This document shows, piece by piece, positions 56,367 to 64,000 of a stretch of 64,000 bases of DNA (position 1 is its first letter; each line of letters starts with the position of its first letter). The stretch spans positions 93,957 to 157,956 of the forward strand of contig JAPPOV010000030.1 of the NCBI GenBank assembly GCA_028873595.1, in the 5' to 3' direction. Under the pieces are notes generated by a model. The model did no database searches. It was given only the letters and a program-made list of their open reading frames with translations, and was not told the DNA's origin. The position numbers were made by a program, and so were the translations under genes. Source of the stretch: Gemmatimonadota bacterium. Its GTDB lineage: Bacteria > Gemmatimonadota > Gemmatimonadetes > Longimicrobiales > Gaopeijiaceae.

Positions 56367-56446
56367 GCCGACCTGGGGTGACCAGGGCATCGAAGTCAGT
56401 CGTGTGGTGACATTCCGGCGCCCACCGGTTGGGATGATCGTGGGAT

Positions 56447-57970
56447 ATGCTCTCGCGGATCAACACATGCACGGTGCAGGGGATCGATGCCGTTCCCGTG
56501 TGTGCCGAGGTCAACCTCACGACCGGCCTTCCATCGTTCACGATCGTGGGGCTCGCACAGGGTGCCGTACGGGAGGGCCGAGAGCGTGTGACGGCCGCTC
56601 TGGCGAACAGCGGCTTCGTCCTCCCGCTGCGTCGCATCACCGTCAATCTGGCTCCGGCCGATCAGCGTAAGTCCGGGAGTGGTTTCGATCTCGCCATCGC
56701 GCTGGGGATCCTGCTTTCGTCAGGCCAGCTTCAGGTCGACTCCGATCTGTCGAACACGATTGTGCTGGGCGAACTGGGTCTCGACGGGAGCCTTCGCGCA
56801 GTGCCCGGCGTGCTCCCAGCCGCGATCCTCGCGTCGAAGAAGAAAGCCCACCGTCTGATCGTCCCGGCCGCGACAGGCGCCGAAGGGCGGATGGTGGAAG
56901 GCCTGGAGGTCTGGCCCGTCACGTCTTTGCGGGGATTGGTGGACGGTCTGCAACGTGGAACCCTTCTCGAGAGTATGTCGTCCTTGGCGTCCACCTCGGT
57001 CGACGTGAGCGCGCCCCTCGATCTGGCAGACGTGCGAGGTCAGGCCGTCGCCCGACGAGCCCTCGAGATCAGCGCGGCGGGTGGGCACAACCTGCTCCTT
57101 GTCGGGCCACCGGGAGTAGGCAAGACGATGCTGGCTCGCCGACTACCCTCGATCTTGCCCAGCCCGTCGCCCGACGAGGCGATCGACATCGCTCGGGTCC
57201 GATCGGTTGCCGGGCTTCCGAGTGGAGGGCGACCAGTGCGCCCGTTCCGGTGCCCTCATCACACGATCAGCTATGCCGGACTCGTGGGAGGGGGCAATCC
57301 GATTCGTCCTGGCGAGATCAGCCTGGCCCACCGAGGGGTTCTCTTTCTCGACGAGTTGGGGGAGTTCGATCGGCGTGCGCTCGAATCACTGCGGCAGCCG
57401 CTGGAGGAGGGTGCGTTGACACTTTCGAGGGCCAGTGGTCGAGTTGCGCTTCCCGCACGCTTCCTTCTCGTGGCGGCAAGCAATCCGTGCCCGTGTGGAT
57501 TTCGGGGCCACGGGTCGGACCGGTGTCGGTGCGATGACCGGGACCTCTCACGATATCGTGCTCGCGTCTCGGGTCCCTTGATCGATCGAATCGACGTCCG
57601 CGTGGAGATGAGTTCGCCGAAGACGCTGCCCTTCGATCGATCGGCTTGGGGTGAGCCGAGTGCGGTTGTGCGGTCGCGCGTAGAAGAGGCAAGGCTACGG
57701 CAGGGCCGACGCTACGCTGAGGTGCCGGGCGTACAGTGCAATGCTGAAGTCCGAGGGGCCATGCTCCGCCACACGGCGCATCCGGATCGCCCCGGGCGAT
57801 CCCTGCTGCGGGCCTGGTATCGAGACGGGCGTGCGTCCGCTCGGGCTGTGGACCGGATTCTTCGTGTCAGTCGGACGATAGCCGACCTCGGTGGCGCAGA
57901 GCAGGTTCAGGAGCTGCACGTGGCCGAAGCCTTACAGTATCGAGGTCTGGCCGGGCTGGCACCGGATTGA
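56447..57970 (+). CDS. comM: YifB/ComM family Mg-chelatase-like AAA+ ATPase
   Basis: 507-aa ATPase related to ComM, a helicase that helps branch migration in natural transformation. The N-terminal Lon-protease-like fold spans about residues 20-180 (CAEVNLTTGLPSFTIVGLAQ). The AAA+ part has Walker A LLVGPPGVGKTMLARRLP, FRCPHHTISYAGLVGGG and Walker B VLFLDELGEFDRRALESLRQ. The C-terminal Mg-chelatase domain is complete. Confidence 0.94.
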   Translation: MLSRINTCTVQGIDAVPVCAEVNLTTGLPSFTIVGLAQGAVREGRERVTAALANSGFVLPLRRITVNLAPADQRKSGSGFDLAIALGILLSSGQLQVDSDLSNTIVLGELGLDGSLRAVPGVLPAAILASKKKAHRLIVPAATGAEGRMVEGLEVWPVTSLRGLVDGLQRGTLLESMSSLASTSVDVSAPLDLADVRGQAVARRALEISAAGGHNLLLVGPPGVGKTMLARRLPSILPSPSPDEAIDIARVRSVAGLPSGGRPVRPFRCPHHTISYAGLVGGGNPIRPGEISLAHRGVLFLDELGEFDRRALESLRQPLEEGALTLSRASGRVALPARFLLVAASNPCPCGFRGHGSDRCRCDDRDLSRYRARVSGPLIDRIDVRVEMSSPKTLPFDRSAWGEPSAVVRSRVEEARLRQGRRYAEVPGVQCNAEVRGAMLRHTAHPDRPGRSLLRAWYRDGRASARAVDRILRVSRTIADLGGAEQVQELHVAEALQYRGLAGLAPD

Positions 57971-58977
57971 CCAGACAGGCAAGGCCGCGAGCTTCCCGCA
58001 TGGATACCTCCAAGGCTCCCCGGCCGGCCGGCATAGGAGAAGACCCGCCCCTCGTCGCGCTTCTACTCGCCTTCGCCGCGATCTACTTCATCTGGGGATC
58101 GACAAACCTGGCGATTCGCTTCGCGATCGAAACGATGCCTCCGCTAGGCATGGCGGCTGGTCGATTCCTGATCGCCGGGATGTTGATGTACGCCTGGGCC
58201 CGGTGGAGAGGGGCACCTCATCCGACACTCGACCAATGGAAGGGCGGTGCCATCTCGGGCTCCCTCTTGCTCGCGGGTGGGAACGGAGCCGTCGTCGTCG
58301 CAGAACAGTGGGTCCCGAGCGGGCTTGTGGCCCTGCTTGTCGCCACGGTTCCACTCTGGATGGTGGTACTCGACGCGACGTTCGTTTCGCATCTCAGGCC
58401 TTCCGTTTCGGAGACGAGCGGACTCATCGTCGGTTTCCTCGGCGTCGGCCTTCTCGCGGGTTCGCCAGGTGTGGGCGGTGGTGGTCCGGAGGAACTATTC
58501 GGAGCTGTCCTCGTGCTTGGCGGAAGCTTGTGCTGGGCGATTGGCTCGCTGGTATCCCGCTATGTGGAGAATCTGCCCCGGCCGACGATGTTGGTTGCAA
58601 CACAGATGCTGTCCGGCAGCGCGGTCTTCGCCATCCTGTCCCTCGGTCTCGGGGAGTACGATAGCTTCACGCTCTCTCGGGTTTCGTCACGATCCTGGTG
58701 GGCGTTCGTCTACCTGGTCATCGCCGGCGGGTTGATTGGATACGCCGCGTACATCTGGCTGCTGACGGTGGTCCCGCCCTCGCGGGTGGGGACCTACGCC
58801 TATGTGAATCCGGTCGTCGCGATGCTTCTCGGGTGGTCGCTGGCGGGTGAGCCGTTGACCTTCCGCTCCGGCCTGGCGGCGGTCATCATCCTTGCATCGG
58901 TCGTCGTGATCACTACGAGACCGAATCGAAAGATGGCGCGCTCGGTCGGCCAGGCGAGCGAGGAGTGGACGACATGA
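57967..58977 (+). CDS. EamA/DMT family transporter
   Basis: 336-aa (TTG 57967) or 325-aa (ATG 58000) inner-membrane protein with ten hydrophobic helices in two EamA repeats. The first repeat has FAAIYFIWGSTNLAIRFAIE and GRFLIAGMLMYAWAR; the second has GSLCWAIGSLVSRYVENLPR and YAYVNPVVAMLLGWSLAGEP. The substrate is unknown; many members export amino acids or metabolites. TTG overlaps the comM stop (TTGA), and its stop overlaps the next ATG. Confidence 0.88.
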   Translation: MTRQARPRASRMDTSKAPRPAGIGEDPPLVALLLAFAAIYFIWGSTNLAIRFAIETMPPLGMAAGRFLIAGMLMYAWARWRGAPHPTLDQWKGGAISGSLLLAGGNGAVVVAEQWVPSGLVALLVATVPLWMVVLDATFVSHLRPSVSETSGLIVGFLGVGLLAGSPGVGGGGPEELFGAVLVLGGSLCWAIGSLVSRYVENLPRPTMLVATQMLSGSAVFAILSLGLGEYDSFTLSRVSSRSWWAFVYLVIAGGLIGYAAYIWLLTVVPPSRVGTYAYVNPVVAMLLGWSLAGEPLTFRSGLAAVIILASVVVITTRPNRKMARSVGQASEEWTT

Positions 58978-59948
58978 CGAGGATACAGGAGGCCCAGCCG
59001 GAGTCCGGTGTCGCGCTTGTGCCGGGCGTCGATGTGGGGACGCAGACGAACCTCGTCCTTTCGGTTCTGGTCGTCTTGCTCGTCTTCTTCGTGAGACGTG
59101 CAATTCTTGCGGTGGCCTACGGGCGCACCGACGACCATGAACATCGTTATCGCTGGGCGAAGGTCTCGGCGAACGTCGGTTTCGTTGTCACTGCGCTGGT
59201 CTTGGTGCAGATCTGGTTCACGGCGATTCGGTCGATCGGGACCTTTCTCGGCCTCCTGTCAGCGGGGCTTGCAATCGCGCTCAAGGACATCGTTGCAGAC
59301 CTGGCCGGCTGGATCTTCATCGTCTGGCGTCGACCCTTCGATCTCGGCGATCGAATCCAGATCGGAGCGCATGCCGGTGATGTGGTCGACCGAAGCATCT
59401 TCCAGTTCACGATCATGGAAATCGGGAATTGGGTGAGCGCTGACCAGAGCACGGGGCGACTGATCCACATTCCGAATGCGAAGGTGTTCACGGAGCCGCT
59501 CGCGAACTACGTGGCCGGCTTTCCGTACTTGTGGAACGAGCTACAGGTGCTGCTCACGTTTGAGAGTAACTGGCGTCGCGCGAAGGCCCTTCTGGAGAAG
59601 CTTGCCGAGGACCACACCGTCGACCTGAGCCAGGAGGCGCACGGGGGTCCATCGCGTACCGAGCAGCGCTTCCTGATCCGGTACCGGAAGCTTACCCCGG
59701 TGGTGTACGTCGCGGTCGCGGACAGTGGGGTGGAGCTGACGCTCCGGTACCTGTGCCGGCCACGGGAGCGTCGAGGGTCTGGCAGTGATCTGTGGGAGCG
59801 CGTCCTGGATGCGTTCGATCAGTGTCCTGACGTCACGCTGGCGTACCCCACGCAGCGCCTGAATCTGGCCCGGGAGATCCTGTCCAGGTCCGATGAAGTC
59901 GATGCGTCGGGAGATGGGGATCCGGGCCGCGAGTCTCCGGACACGTAG
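58974..59948 (+). CDS. Small-conductance mechanosensitive channel, MscS family
   Basis: 324-aa protein. Membrane helices lie at about residues 25-45 and 60-95; the pore-lining helix includes IGTFLGLLSAGLAIALKDIV. The MscS beta domain follows (DLAGWIFIVWRRPFDLGDRI, GRLIHIPNAKVFTEPLANYV), then an alpha-beta C-terminal part. The start is ATG 58974 overlapping the EamA stop. It likely helps in osmotic shock, but gating properties cannot be read. Confidence 0.9.
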   Translation: MTRIQEAQPESGVALVPGVDVGTQTNLVLSVLVVLLVFFVRRAILAVAYGRTDDHEHRYRWAKVSANVGFVVTALVLVQIWFTAIRSIGTFLGLLSAGLAIALKDIVADLAGWIFIVWRRPFDLGDRIQIGAHAGDVVDRSIFQFTIMEIGNWVSADQSTGRLIHIPNAKVFTEPLANYVAGFPYLWNELQVLLTFESNWRRAKALLEKLAEDHTVDLSQEAHGGPSRTEQRFLIRYRKLTPVVYVAVADSGVELTLRYLCRPRERRGSGSDLWERVLDAFDQCPDVTLAYPTQRLNLAREILSRSDEVDASGDGDPGRESPDT

Positions 59949-59987
59949 TGCGAGTACTCGCGATGAAACGGCCATCCTCCTCGCACC

Positions 59988-60006
59988 GTACGGTATCCAT
60001 CCGTAC
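59988..60006 (+). terminator. Short inverted repeat after the MscS gene
   Basis: GTACGG (59988-59993) and CCGTAC (60001-60006) form a perfect 6-bp stem with a 7-nt loop, 40 nt after the MscS stop. No T-run follows. A TAGGTT at 60010 just downstream could be a -10 box for thpR but has no convincing -35. Confidence 0.3.
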
Positions 60007-60073
60007 ACTTAGGTTCAGTAACGACGTCGGAACCCGGATGATCCCGGGGCGACGCCCCCCAGCGTGAGCGAAG

Positions 60074-60637
60074 ATGCGGCTATTCGTAGGCATCAACTTC
60101 CCCAAGAAGCAGAGGGAGAAGATGCACCGTGCTGCGCGGGCACTTCGTGAACAGGATCTGCCCGTGCGCTGGGTGGATCCGGACAACTTTCATGTGACGC
60201 TCAAGTTTCTTGGTGAGGTGCGGAGGGAGCAGATCGACACCGTGACCGCCGGGATCGAACGAGCAGCGTCATCGACCCAGCCGTTCCAGGCCGAGATTGG
60301 CGGGTTCGGCGCCTACCCGACCGTCCGCCGGCCGCGAGTGATCTGGTTGGGCGTCGAGGCGTGTCCGGAACTTCGGTGTCTCAAACAGGACCTGGAGTGG
60401 GCGTTGGGTGATGCGGGCTTTGCCTCGGAGACACGCTCATTCCATCCTCACGTGACGCTCGGGCGTGCCCGCGACTCGGGTGGGGCCGGCGCATTCCGCG
60501 AACTCGACGGGGCGTTCGCCGCCCTCGACTTTGCCGACAAACTGAAGGTTCGGTCCATCCATCTCATGCGGAGTCACCTGACACGTGAAGGCCCGCACTA
60601 CACCGTGGTCGCCTCGGCTCGGCTGGGGGCCAAATGA
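60074..60637 (+). CDS. thpR: RNA 2',3'-cyclic phosphodiesterase (2H family)
   Basis: 187-aa 2H phosphoesterase once called 2'-5' RNA ligase. It starts MRLFVGINFPKKQREK and has both catalytic HxTx motifs, NFHVTLKFLGEV and FHPHVTLGRARDSG, with normal spacing. Its stop overlaps the ATG of the next gene. Confidence 0.94.
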   Translation: MRLFVGINFPKKQREKMHRAARALREQDLPVRWVDPDNFHVTLKFLGEVRREQIDTVTAGIERAASSTQPFQAEIGGFGAYPTVRRPRVIWLGVEACPELRCLKQDLEWALGDAGFASETRSFHPHVTLGRARDSGGAGAFRELDGAFAALDFADKLKVRSIHLMRSHLTREGPHYTVVASARLGAK

Positions 60638-61326
60638 CGGGGCGTATCTGGCTCGGCTCTCTGGCCGCAGTCGCGGTGTTGGCGGCGCTGAGCTTCGCCA
60701 TGGGGGAACAAGACGCGGTGCCGGCAGCCACGAGGATCCCCGGGGCCGCCTCCGCTCCACCTCTCCCAGTGTCCGGGGCCGATGCCGTGCCGAGAGAGGT
60801 CCTCGTGGCTCGCACGGTTGACCGGATCCTCCTGTTACGGACTGGTAACGTGGCATCTTCGATTGCGCTAAGTGAAGACGAGGTCAGTGCCCTGCTGACG
60901 GAGAGTCTCCCCGGCCTCCTTCCAGCGGGTGTCGTGAATGTCGAGGTGAGCCTGGATAGCGATCAGATCGTTCTTCAGGCCGACATCGTCGTCGACTTGT
61001 GGACAGGAGCGAGTCGTCTCAACCCCGTTCTGGTTGCGCTTCCGGATACGCTTCGCACCGAGATCGATGGTCGGTTTTCACGAGTGGGGCGGCGGCTCAT
61101 CCTCACCGTGACCGGTGCCCGTGCTCAGAGTCTCTCGCTCCCTGCTTCGCTTGTAGAAGCGCTCATCCGAGAGCTCCCGATGAGTATCGACGGACAGGAA
61201 GGCCCTGCGCTCCAGGTCGCGCTTCCGGACGGAATCGCCGATGTTCGCCTCGAAGGTGGCCGACTTATCCTGCGCGCTGCCGAACCAATTCTCGAGCGCA
61301 CTGTAGATGGTGGAGCCGATGGCTGA
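60634..61326 (+). CDS. Hypothetical membrane-anchored or exported protein
   Basis: 230-aa protein with an N-terminal hydrophobic segment (IWLGSLAAVAVLAALSFAMG), an Ala/Pro-rich stretch and a beta-rich domain with VNVEVSLDSDQIVLQADIVV and RRLILTVTGARAQSLSLPAS. The pattern of alternating hydrophobic strands recalls LmeA/DUF2993-type lipid-binding proteins, but this is only a resemblance. It overlaps thpR by 4 nt and lies 30 nt before the sigma-54 regulator. Confidence 0.68.
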   Translation: MTGRIWLGSLAAVAVLAALSFAMGEQDAVPAATRIPGAASAPPLPVSGADAVPREVLVARTVDRILLLRTGNVASSIALSEDEVSALLTESLPGLLPAGVVNVEVSLDSDQIVLQADIVVDLWTGASRLNPVLVALPDTLRTEIDGRFSRVGRRLILTVTGARAQSLSLPASLVEALIRELPMSIDGQEGPALQVALPDGIADVRLEGGRLILRAAEPILERTVDGGADG

Positions 61327-61356
61327 GCTCTATCGCACCAACACCCCCGGATCTCG

Positions 61357-62718
61357 ATGGCCCGTCTTCTTGTAGTCGATGACGAACGCGGCATACGCAC
61401 CGCACTCCTGCAGGTCTTCGAGTACGAGGGGCATGAGGTACGAGCCGCCGAAGACGGCCACGAGGGCCTTCGAATTGCCCGGGAATTCAACCCGGATGTC
61501 ATCTTCCTCGACGTGAAGATGCCCGGGAAGGACGGGCTCGACGTTCTGGCTGAGCTCCGTGAGGACGACCCGAGCACGCTCGTCATCATGATCTCCGGGC
61601 ACGGGACGATCGATACCGCTGTCGAGGCGACGCGGAAGGGGGCGTACGACTTCCTTGAGAAACCGCTCGATACGGATCGGCTCCTCGTCACTCTTCGCCG
61701 AGCGCTCGAGCTGCGCGGCTTGACGGAGTCCATGGCGGATCTGCGAAGTCAGATCGAAAGCCGCTACGAAATCGTCGGGACATCCTATCCGATTCGACAG
61801 GTGCTCGAGCGTATCGAGCGGGTTGCCCCGACGGACGCCCGTGTCCTGATCACCGGCGAAAACGGGACTGGAAAGGAGTTGGTGGCTCGTGCCATCCATC
61901 GCCTCTCGTCCCGTTCCGATCATCCGTTCGTCGAGGTGAATTGCGCGGCCATCCCGTCGGAGCTGATCGAGTCGGCGCTTTTCGGACACATCAAGGGGTC
62001 GTTTACAGGCGCTGTGGCGGACCACGCAGGCAGGTTCGAGCAGGCGGACGGTGGCACGCTGTTCCTGGACGAAGTCGGAGACATGTCGCCCGACGCTCAG
62101 GCCAAGGTGCTCCGAGCACTTGAGCAGGGCGTCGTCACCCGAGTGGGTGGGAAGAGACCGATCGAGGTCGACGTGCGGATCGTAGCTGCGACGAACAAAG
62201 ACCTCGATCAGGAGATCGACGGAGGCGCGTTCCGAGAGGATCTCTTTTATCGCCTCAATGTCGTGCCGATCCACACCCCTCCGCTGCGCGAACGCCGGGA
62301 CGACATCCCGATGCTCGTCCAGTACTTCTCCGATCTCATGACGCGGCGCGACGGGATGTCACCTCGTTCCTTCGAGACGGCGGCGATCGAGCGGCTTCAG
62401 GCCCTGGCGTGGCCGGGGAACGTTCGAGAGCTGCGCAACACGGTCGAGCGACTGCTGATTCTTGCTACGGGAGAGGCGGTGCGCGCCGACGACGTCGACA
62501 TGCTCGCCAGCAGTCGGTTGGCAGGTCCGGGGATCGGGGGAGAGCTATTTTCGAGCGAAAGCTTCTCGGACTTCAAAGATGGCGCAGAGCGTGCCTTCAT
62601 TCAGCAGAAACTCCGAGAGAACGACTGGAACGTCGCTGAGACGGCTCGCCGTATCGACATGCCGCGGTCCAATCTGTACAAGAAGATCGAGAAATACGGG
62701 CTGGTGCGAGACAGCTGA
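61357..62718 (+). CDS. Sigma-54-dependent response regulator, NtrC/NtrX type
   Basis: 453-aa regulator. Receiver domain: [14 protein letters not shown], phospho-acceptor Asp in [15 protein letters not shown], and [21 protein letters not shown]+ domain: [20 protein letters not shown] (Walker A), the sigma-54 contact loop [20 protein letters not shown] (GSFTGA in place of the usual GAFTGA) and [19 protein letters not shown] Fis-type helix-turn-helix ends the protein ([20 protein letters not shown]). The likely kinase partner is the NtrY-like protein at 46811-50869. Confidence 0.94.
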   Translation: MARLLVVDDERGIRTALLQVFEYEGHEVRAAEDGHEGLRIAREFNPDVIFLDVKMPGKDGLDVLAELREDDPSTLVIMISGHGTIDTAVEATRKGAYDFLEKPLDTDRLLVTLRRALELRGLTESMADLRSQIESRYEIVGTSYPIRQVLERIERVAPTDARVLITGENGTGKELVARAIHRLSSRSDHPFVEVNCAAIPSELIESALFGHIKGSFTGAVADHAGRFEQADGGTLFLDEVGDMSPDAQAKVLRALEQGVVTRVGGKRPIEVDVRIVAATNKDLDQEIDGGAFREDLFYRLNVVPIHTPPLRERRDDIPMLVQYFSDLMTRRDGMSPRSFETAAIERLQALAWPGNVRELRNTVERLLILATGEAVRADDVDMLASSRLAGPGIGGELFSSESFSDFKDGAERAFIQQKLRENDWNVAETARRIDMPRSNLYKKIEKYGLVRDS

Positions 62719-62733
62719 ACGCCCGGAGAAGGC

Positions 62734-63501
62734 TCAGCGGCGGATGACTGTTCCGTCCGGAGTCTCGTAGAGGACCTCCATCGACCGTCGATCACGGGCG
62801 CTCACGGACGTCGCCGTATTCGTGGGATACATCACGTCCCGCTCGGAATCGCTGTGCCCCAGACCAAGCGCGTGCCCCATTTCGTGTGCGGCTGTGAGCC
62901 GAATCTGGGCGGGATCGGCCCACCCGGCTCGACCGTGCACAGCACGTATCCCCAGCGCCAGGTAGTCGACTTCCAGGCCGTTGCTTTCGCTCCACCGTGT
63001 CCGCGCCAGGCCGATCTGCGTGCCGCCGAGGCTCGACGTCCACTGAATCGCAAAGTGCGGATTCCTGTCTCCACGAAGGTCTGCGAGAACAGGGAATGGC
63101 TGGTTGTTCCAGGCACGCACTCCCTGCGCCGCAGCCCGTTGCAGGGCTCGGGCGATGGCCGGATCATCGATCTCGGGGAGGGGCACATGCACGACCATCG
63201 TACCCCCAGGATCTCGCCAGCGCTGTAGCCAGATCTCGGACAGGCGAAGCTCCGAGCCACTGGCGTTCAACTCAGAGCACAGGTATCCGGTATTCGGACA
63301 GAAGTCGGCCGCATGGACTGCTGGGGGCAGATCAGTCCGTGACACCTCTGCCGAGTCGGTGCACCCCTTGGGTGTCGAGGTACATGGCAAGGGGCCCAGA
63401 TCCACGCTCCCGTCCCCGCTCATCGCGATGATTCCATCGACCAGCAGGATGAGTAGAGCAAGAGCCAGAGGGGCAGGGCGCAGCGCCAAGCCAACGAGCA
63501 C
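62734..63501 (-). CDS. Matrixin-like zinc metalloprotease, exported
   Basis: 255-aa protein with an N-terminal hydrophobic helix (PAPLALALLILLVDGIIAM) as signal or anchor. The zinc-binding consensus appears as AAHEMGHALGLGHSDSERDV (HExxHxxGxxH) followed by the Met-turn MYP, as in M10 matrixins. Four Cys residues between positions 35 and 75 may form disulfides. The GTG at 63501 is chosen because GGAGA lies 7 nt upstream; a longer frame adds non-signal-like sequence. Substrate is unknown. Confidence 0.85.
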   Translation of the reverse strand: MLVGLALRPAPLALALLILLVDGIIAMSGDGSVDLGPLPCTSTPKGCTDSAEVSRTDLPPAVHAADFCPNTGYLCSELNASGSELRLSEIWLQRWRDPGGTMVVHVPLPEIDDPAIARALQRAAAQGVRAWNNQPFPVLADLRGDRNPHFAIQWTSSLGGTQIGLARTRWSESNGLEVDYLALGIRAVHGRAGWADPAQIRLTAAHEMGHALGLGHSDSERDVMYPTNTATSVSARDRRSMEVLYETPDGTVIRR

Positions 63502-63539
63502 GATTCGGTCTCCATCAGAGCCGGGAATCCCCGCGCTGC

Positions 63540-63568
63540 AAGCTAAGGACCCGGCGTGAGACCTCGAA
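63540..63568 (-). promoter_or_regulatory. Putative promoter of the metalloprotease gene
   Basis: On the minus strand TTCGAG (63568-63563), 17 nt, TAGCTT (63545-63540), the same layout as at prs and the SRP RNA. It gives a leader of about 33 nt that contains the Shine-Dalgarno. Confidence 0.5.
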
Positions 63569-63689
63569 ACGCTCGTGTCAGGAACGACGCGCAGAAGGTC
63601 GTGTAGTTGACTCGCGACCCACGGCTTCCGCAGAGTAGTGCAGGGCGTCAATCGACGGTCCGGACGAACACGCGAGAGGTGAGGACTGA

Positions 63690-64000
63690 GTGTCAGCAGG
63701 TGAGCACCGCGAGAGTGCCGCTACGGAAACGCTCCGGATCAAGCGGCGTTCCAGAGCGCAACGTCTCGGTCGAAGCCTGCGCGATTGGTTGAAGTCCGTC
63801 GTCATCGCGCTTCTCCTGTTCGTAGTGATCCGCACAGCGATTGTCGAAGCCTTCAAGATCCCGACGTCTTCGATGGAGGGAACCCTCCTCGTGGGCGACT
63901 TCCTGCTTGTGAACAAGGCCGTGTATGGCCCGCGCCTGCCCGGAACGCAGATCCTGCTGCCCGGCCTCGGCGACCAGCAGCGCGGAGACGTCGTGCTCTT
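63690..64000 (+). CDS. lepB: Signal peptidase I (3' truncated by window edge)
   Basis: The first 103 codons of a type I signal peptidase, continuing past the window end. After a basic N-terminus a membrane helix (SVVIALLLFVVIRTAIVEAF) leads into the catalytic Ser motif KIPTSSMEGTLLVGDFLLVN; the catalytic Lys would lie beyond the edge. The GTG at 63690 directly follows an in-frame stop and has GAGGTGAGGA upstream, so it is the only reasonable start. It is divergent from the metalloprotease gene. Confidence 0.93.
   Translation, partial: MSAGEHRESAATETLRIKRRSRAQRLGRSLRDWLKSVVIALLLFVVIRTAIVEAFKIPTSSMEGTLLVGDFLLVNKAVYGPRLPGTQILLPGLGDQQRGDVVL

Noticed and set aside
60010..60015. TAGGTT as a -10 box for thpR
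   Set aside because: No acceptable -35 hexamer lies 16-18 nt upstream (CGTACG), so I do not call a promoter.

Overview
The window is a 64 kb, GC-rich, gene-dense stretch of a bacterial chromosome. Most of it is housekeeping genes packed into operons, often with 4-bp start/stop overlaps (ATGA, GTGA, TTGA). The gene set (MglA-type GTPase next to recR, DUF2232 protein between S18 and L9, BshB1 deacetylase, TolC/MacB-like exporters, NtrY/NtrX-like two-component proteins, SRP RNA just upstream of dnaX) fits a Gram-negative, deep-branching phylum. Gemmatimonadota is my best guess; this is inference from gene content, not a computed phylogeny. I see no phage, IS element, CRISPR array, rRNA or obvious genomic island.

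Layout. 1-12.5 kb (+): 5'-truncated alaS, a small unknown gene, a PHP-type CpsB-like phosphatase, GmhA-like isomerase, SDR oxidoreductase, cca, rarA, hflX, a DUF2520 protein, pdxJ, a flippase-like membrane protein and ispE. 12.5-20.2 kb (+): tRNA-Gln, a 604-aa unknown protein, prs, rplY, pth, the pyrophosphatase pump hppA and an M20 peptidase. 20.2-28.3 kb (+): a fused S6-S18 ribosomal gene, DUF2232 protein, rplI, rsfS, an unknown tail-anchored protein, smc and aroF. 28.3-36.5 kb: yraN (-), then SRP RNA, dnaX, ybaB, recR, mglA, pgsA, cinA, grpE and dnaJ (+). 36.5-46.8 kb is mainly minus strand: iscS-mnmA (sulfur donor and tRNA thiolase), a HIRAN-like small protein (+), then creatininase-like, secreted unknown, tolC, hlyD, two MacB-like permeases and bshB1. 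46.8-64 kb: a 1352-aa NtrY-like kinase, an RsbRD-like protein with a PLP decarboxylase, pntAB, comM, an EamA transporter, an MscS channel, thpR, an unknown envelope protein, an NtrX-like sigma-54 regulator, a matrixin protease (-) and the start of lepB.

Noteworthy points. (i) S6 and S18 are encoded as one polypeptide with a long acidic linker. (ii) The SRP RNA appears to have a CCGCA apical loop in place of the usual GGAA. (iii) A promoter pattern TTSnnn-N17-TAGSTT recurs at five transcript starts, including the SRP RNA, prs and rpsFR; at the unknown 604-aa gene and the RsbRD-like gene the -10 box lies 6 nt before ATG, which predicts leaderless mRNA. (iv) hflX seems to begin with ATC behind a strong Shine-Dalgarno. 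(v) The efflux operon has two permeases but no ATPase gene.

No intergenic gap exceeds about 210 bases; the larger ones are covered by the promoter, leader and hairpin entries.
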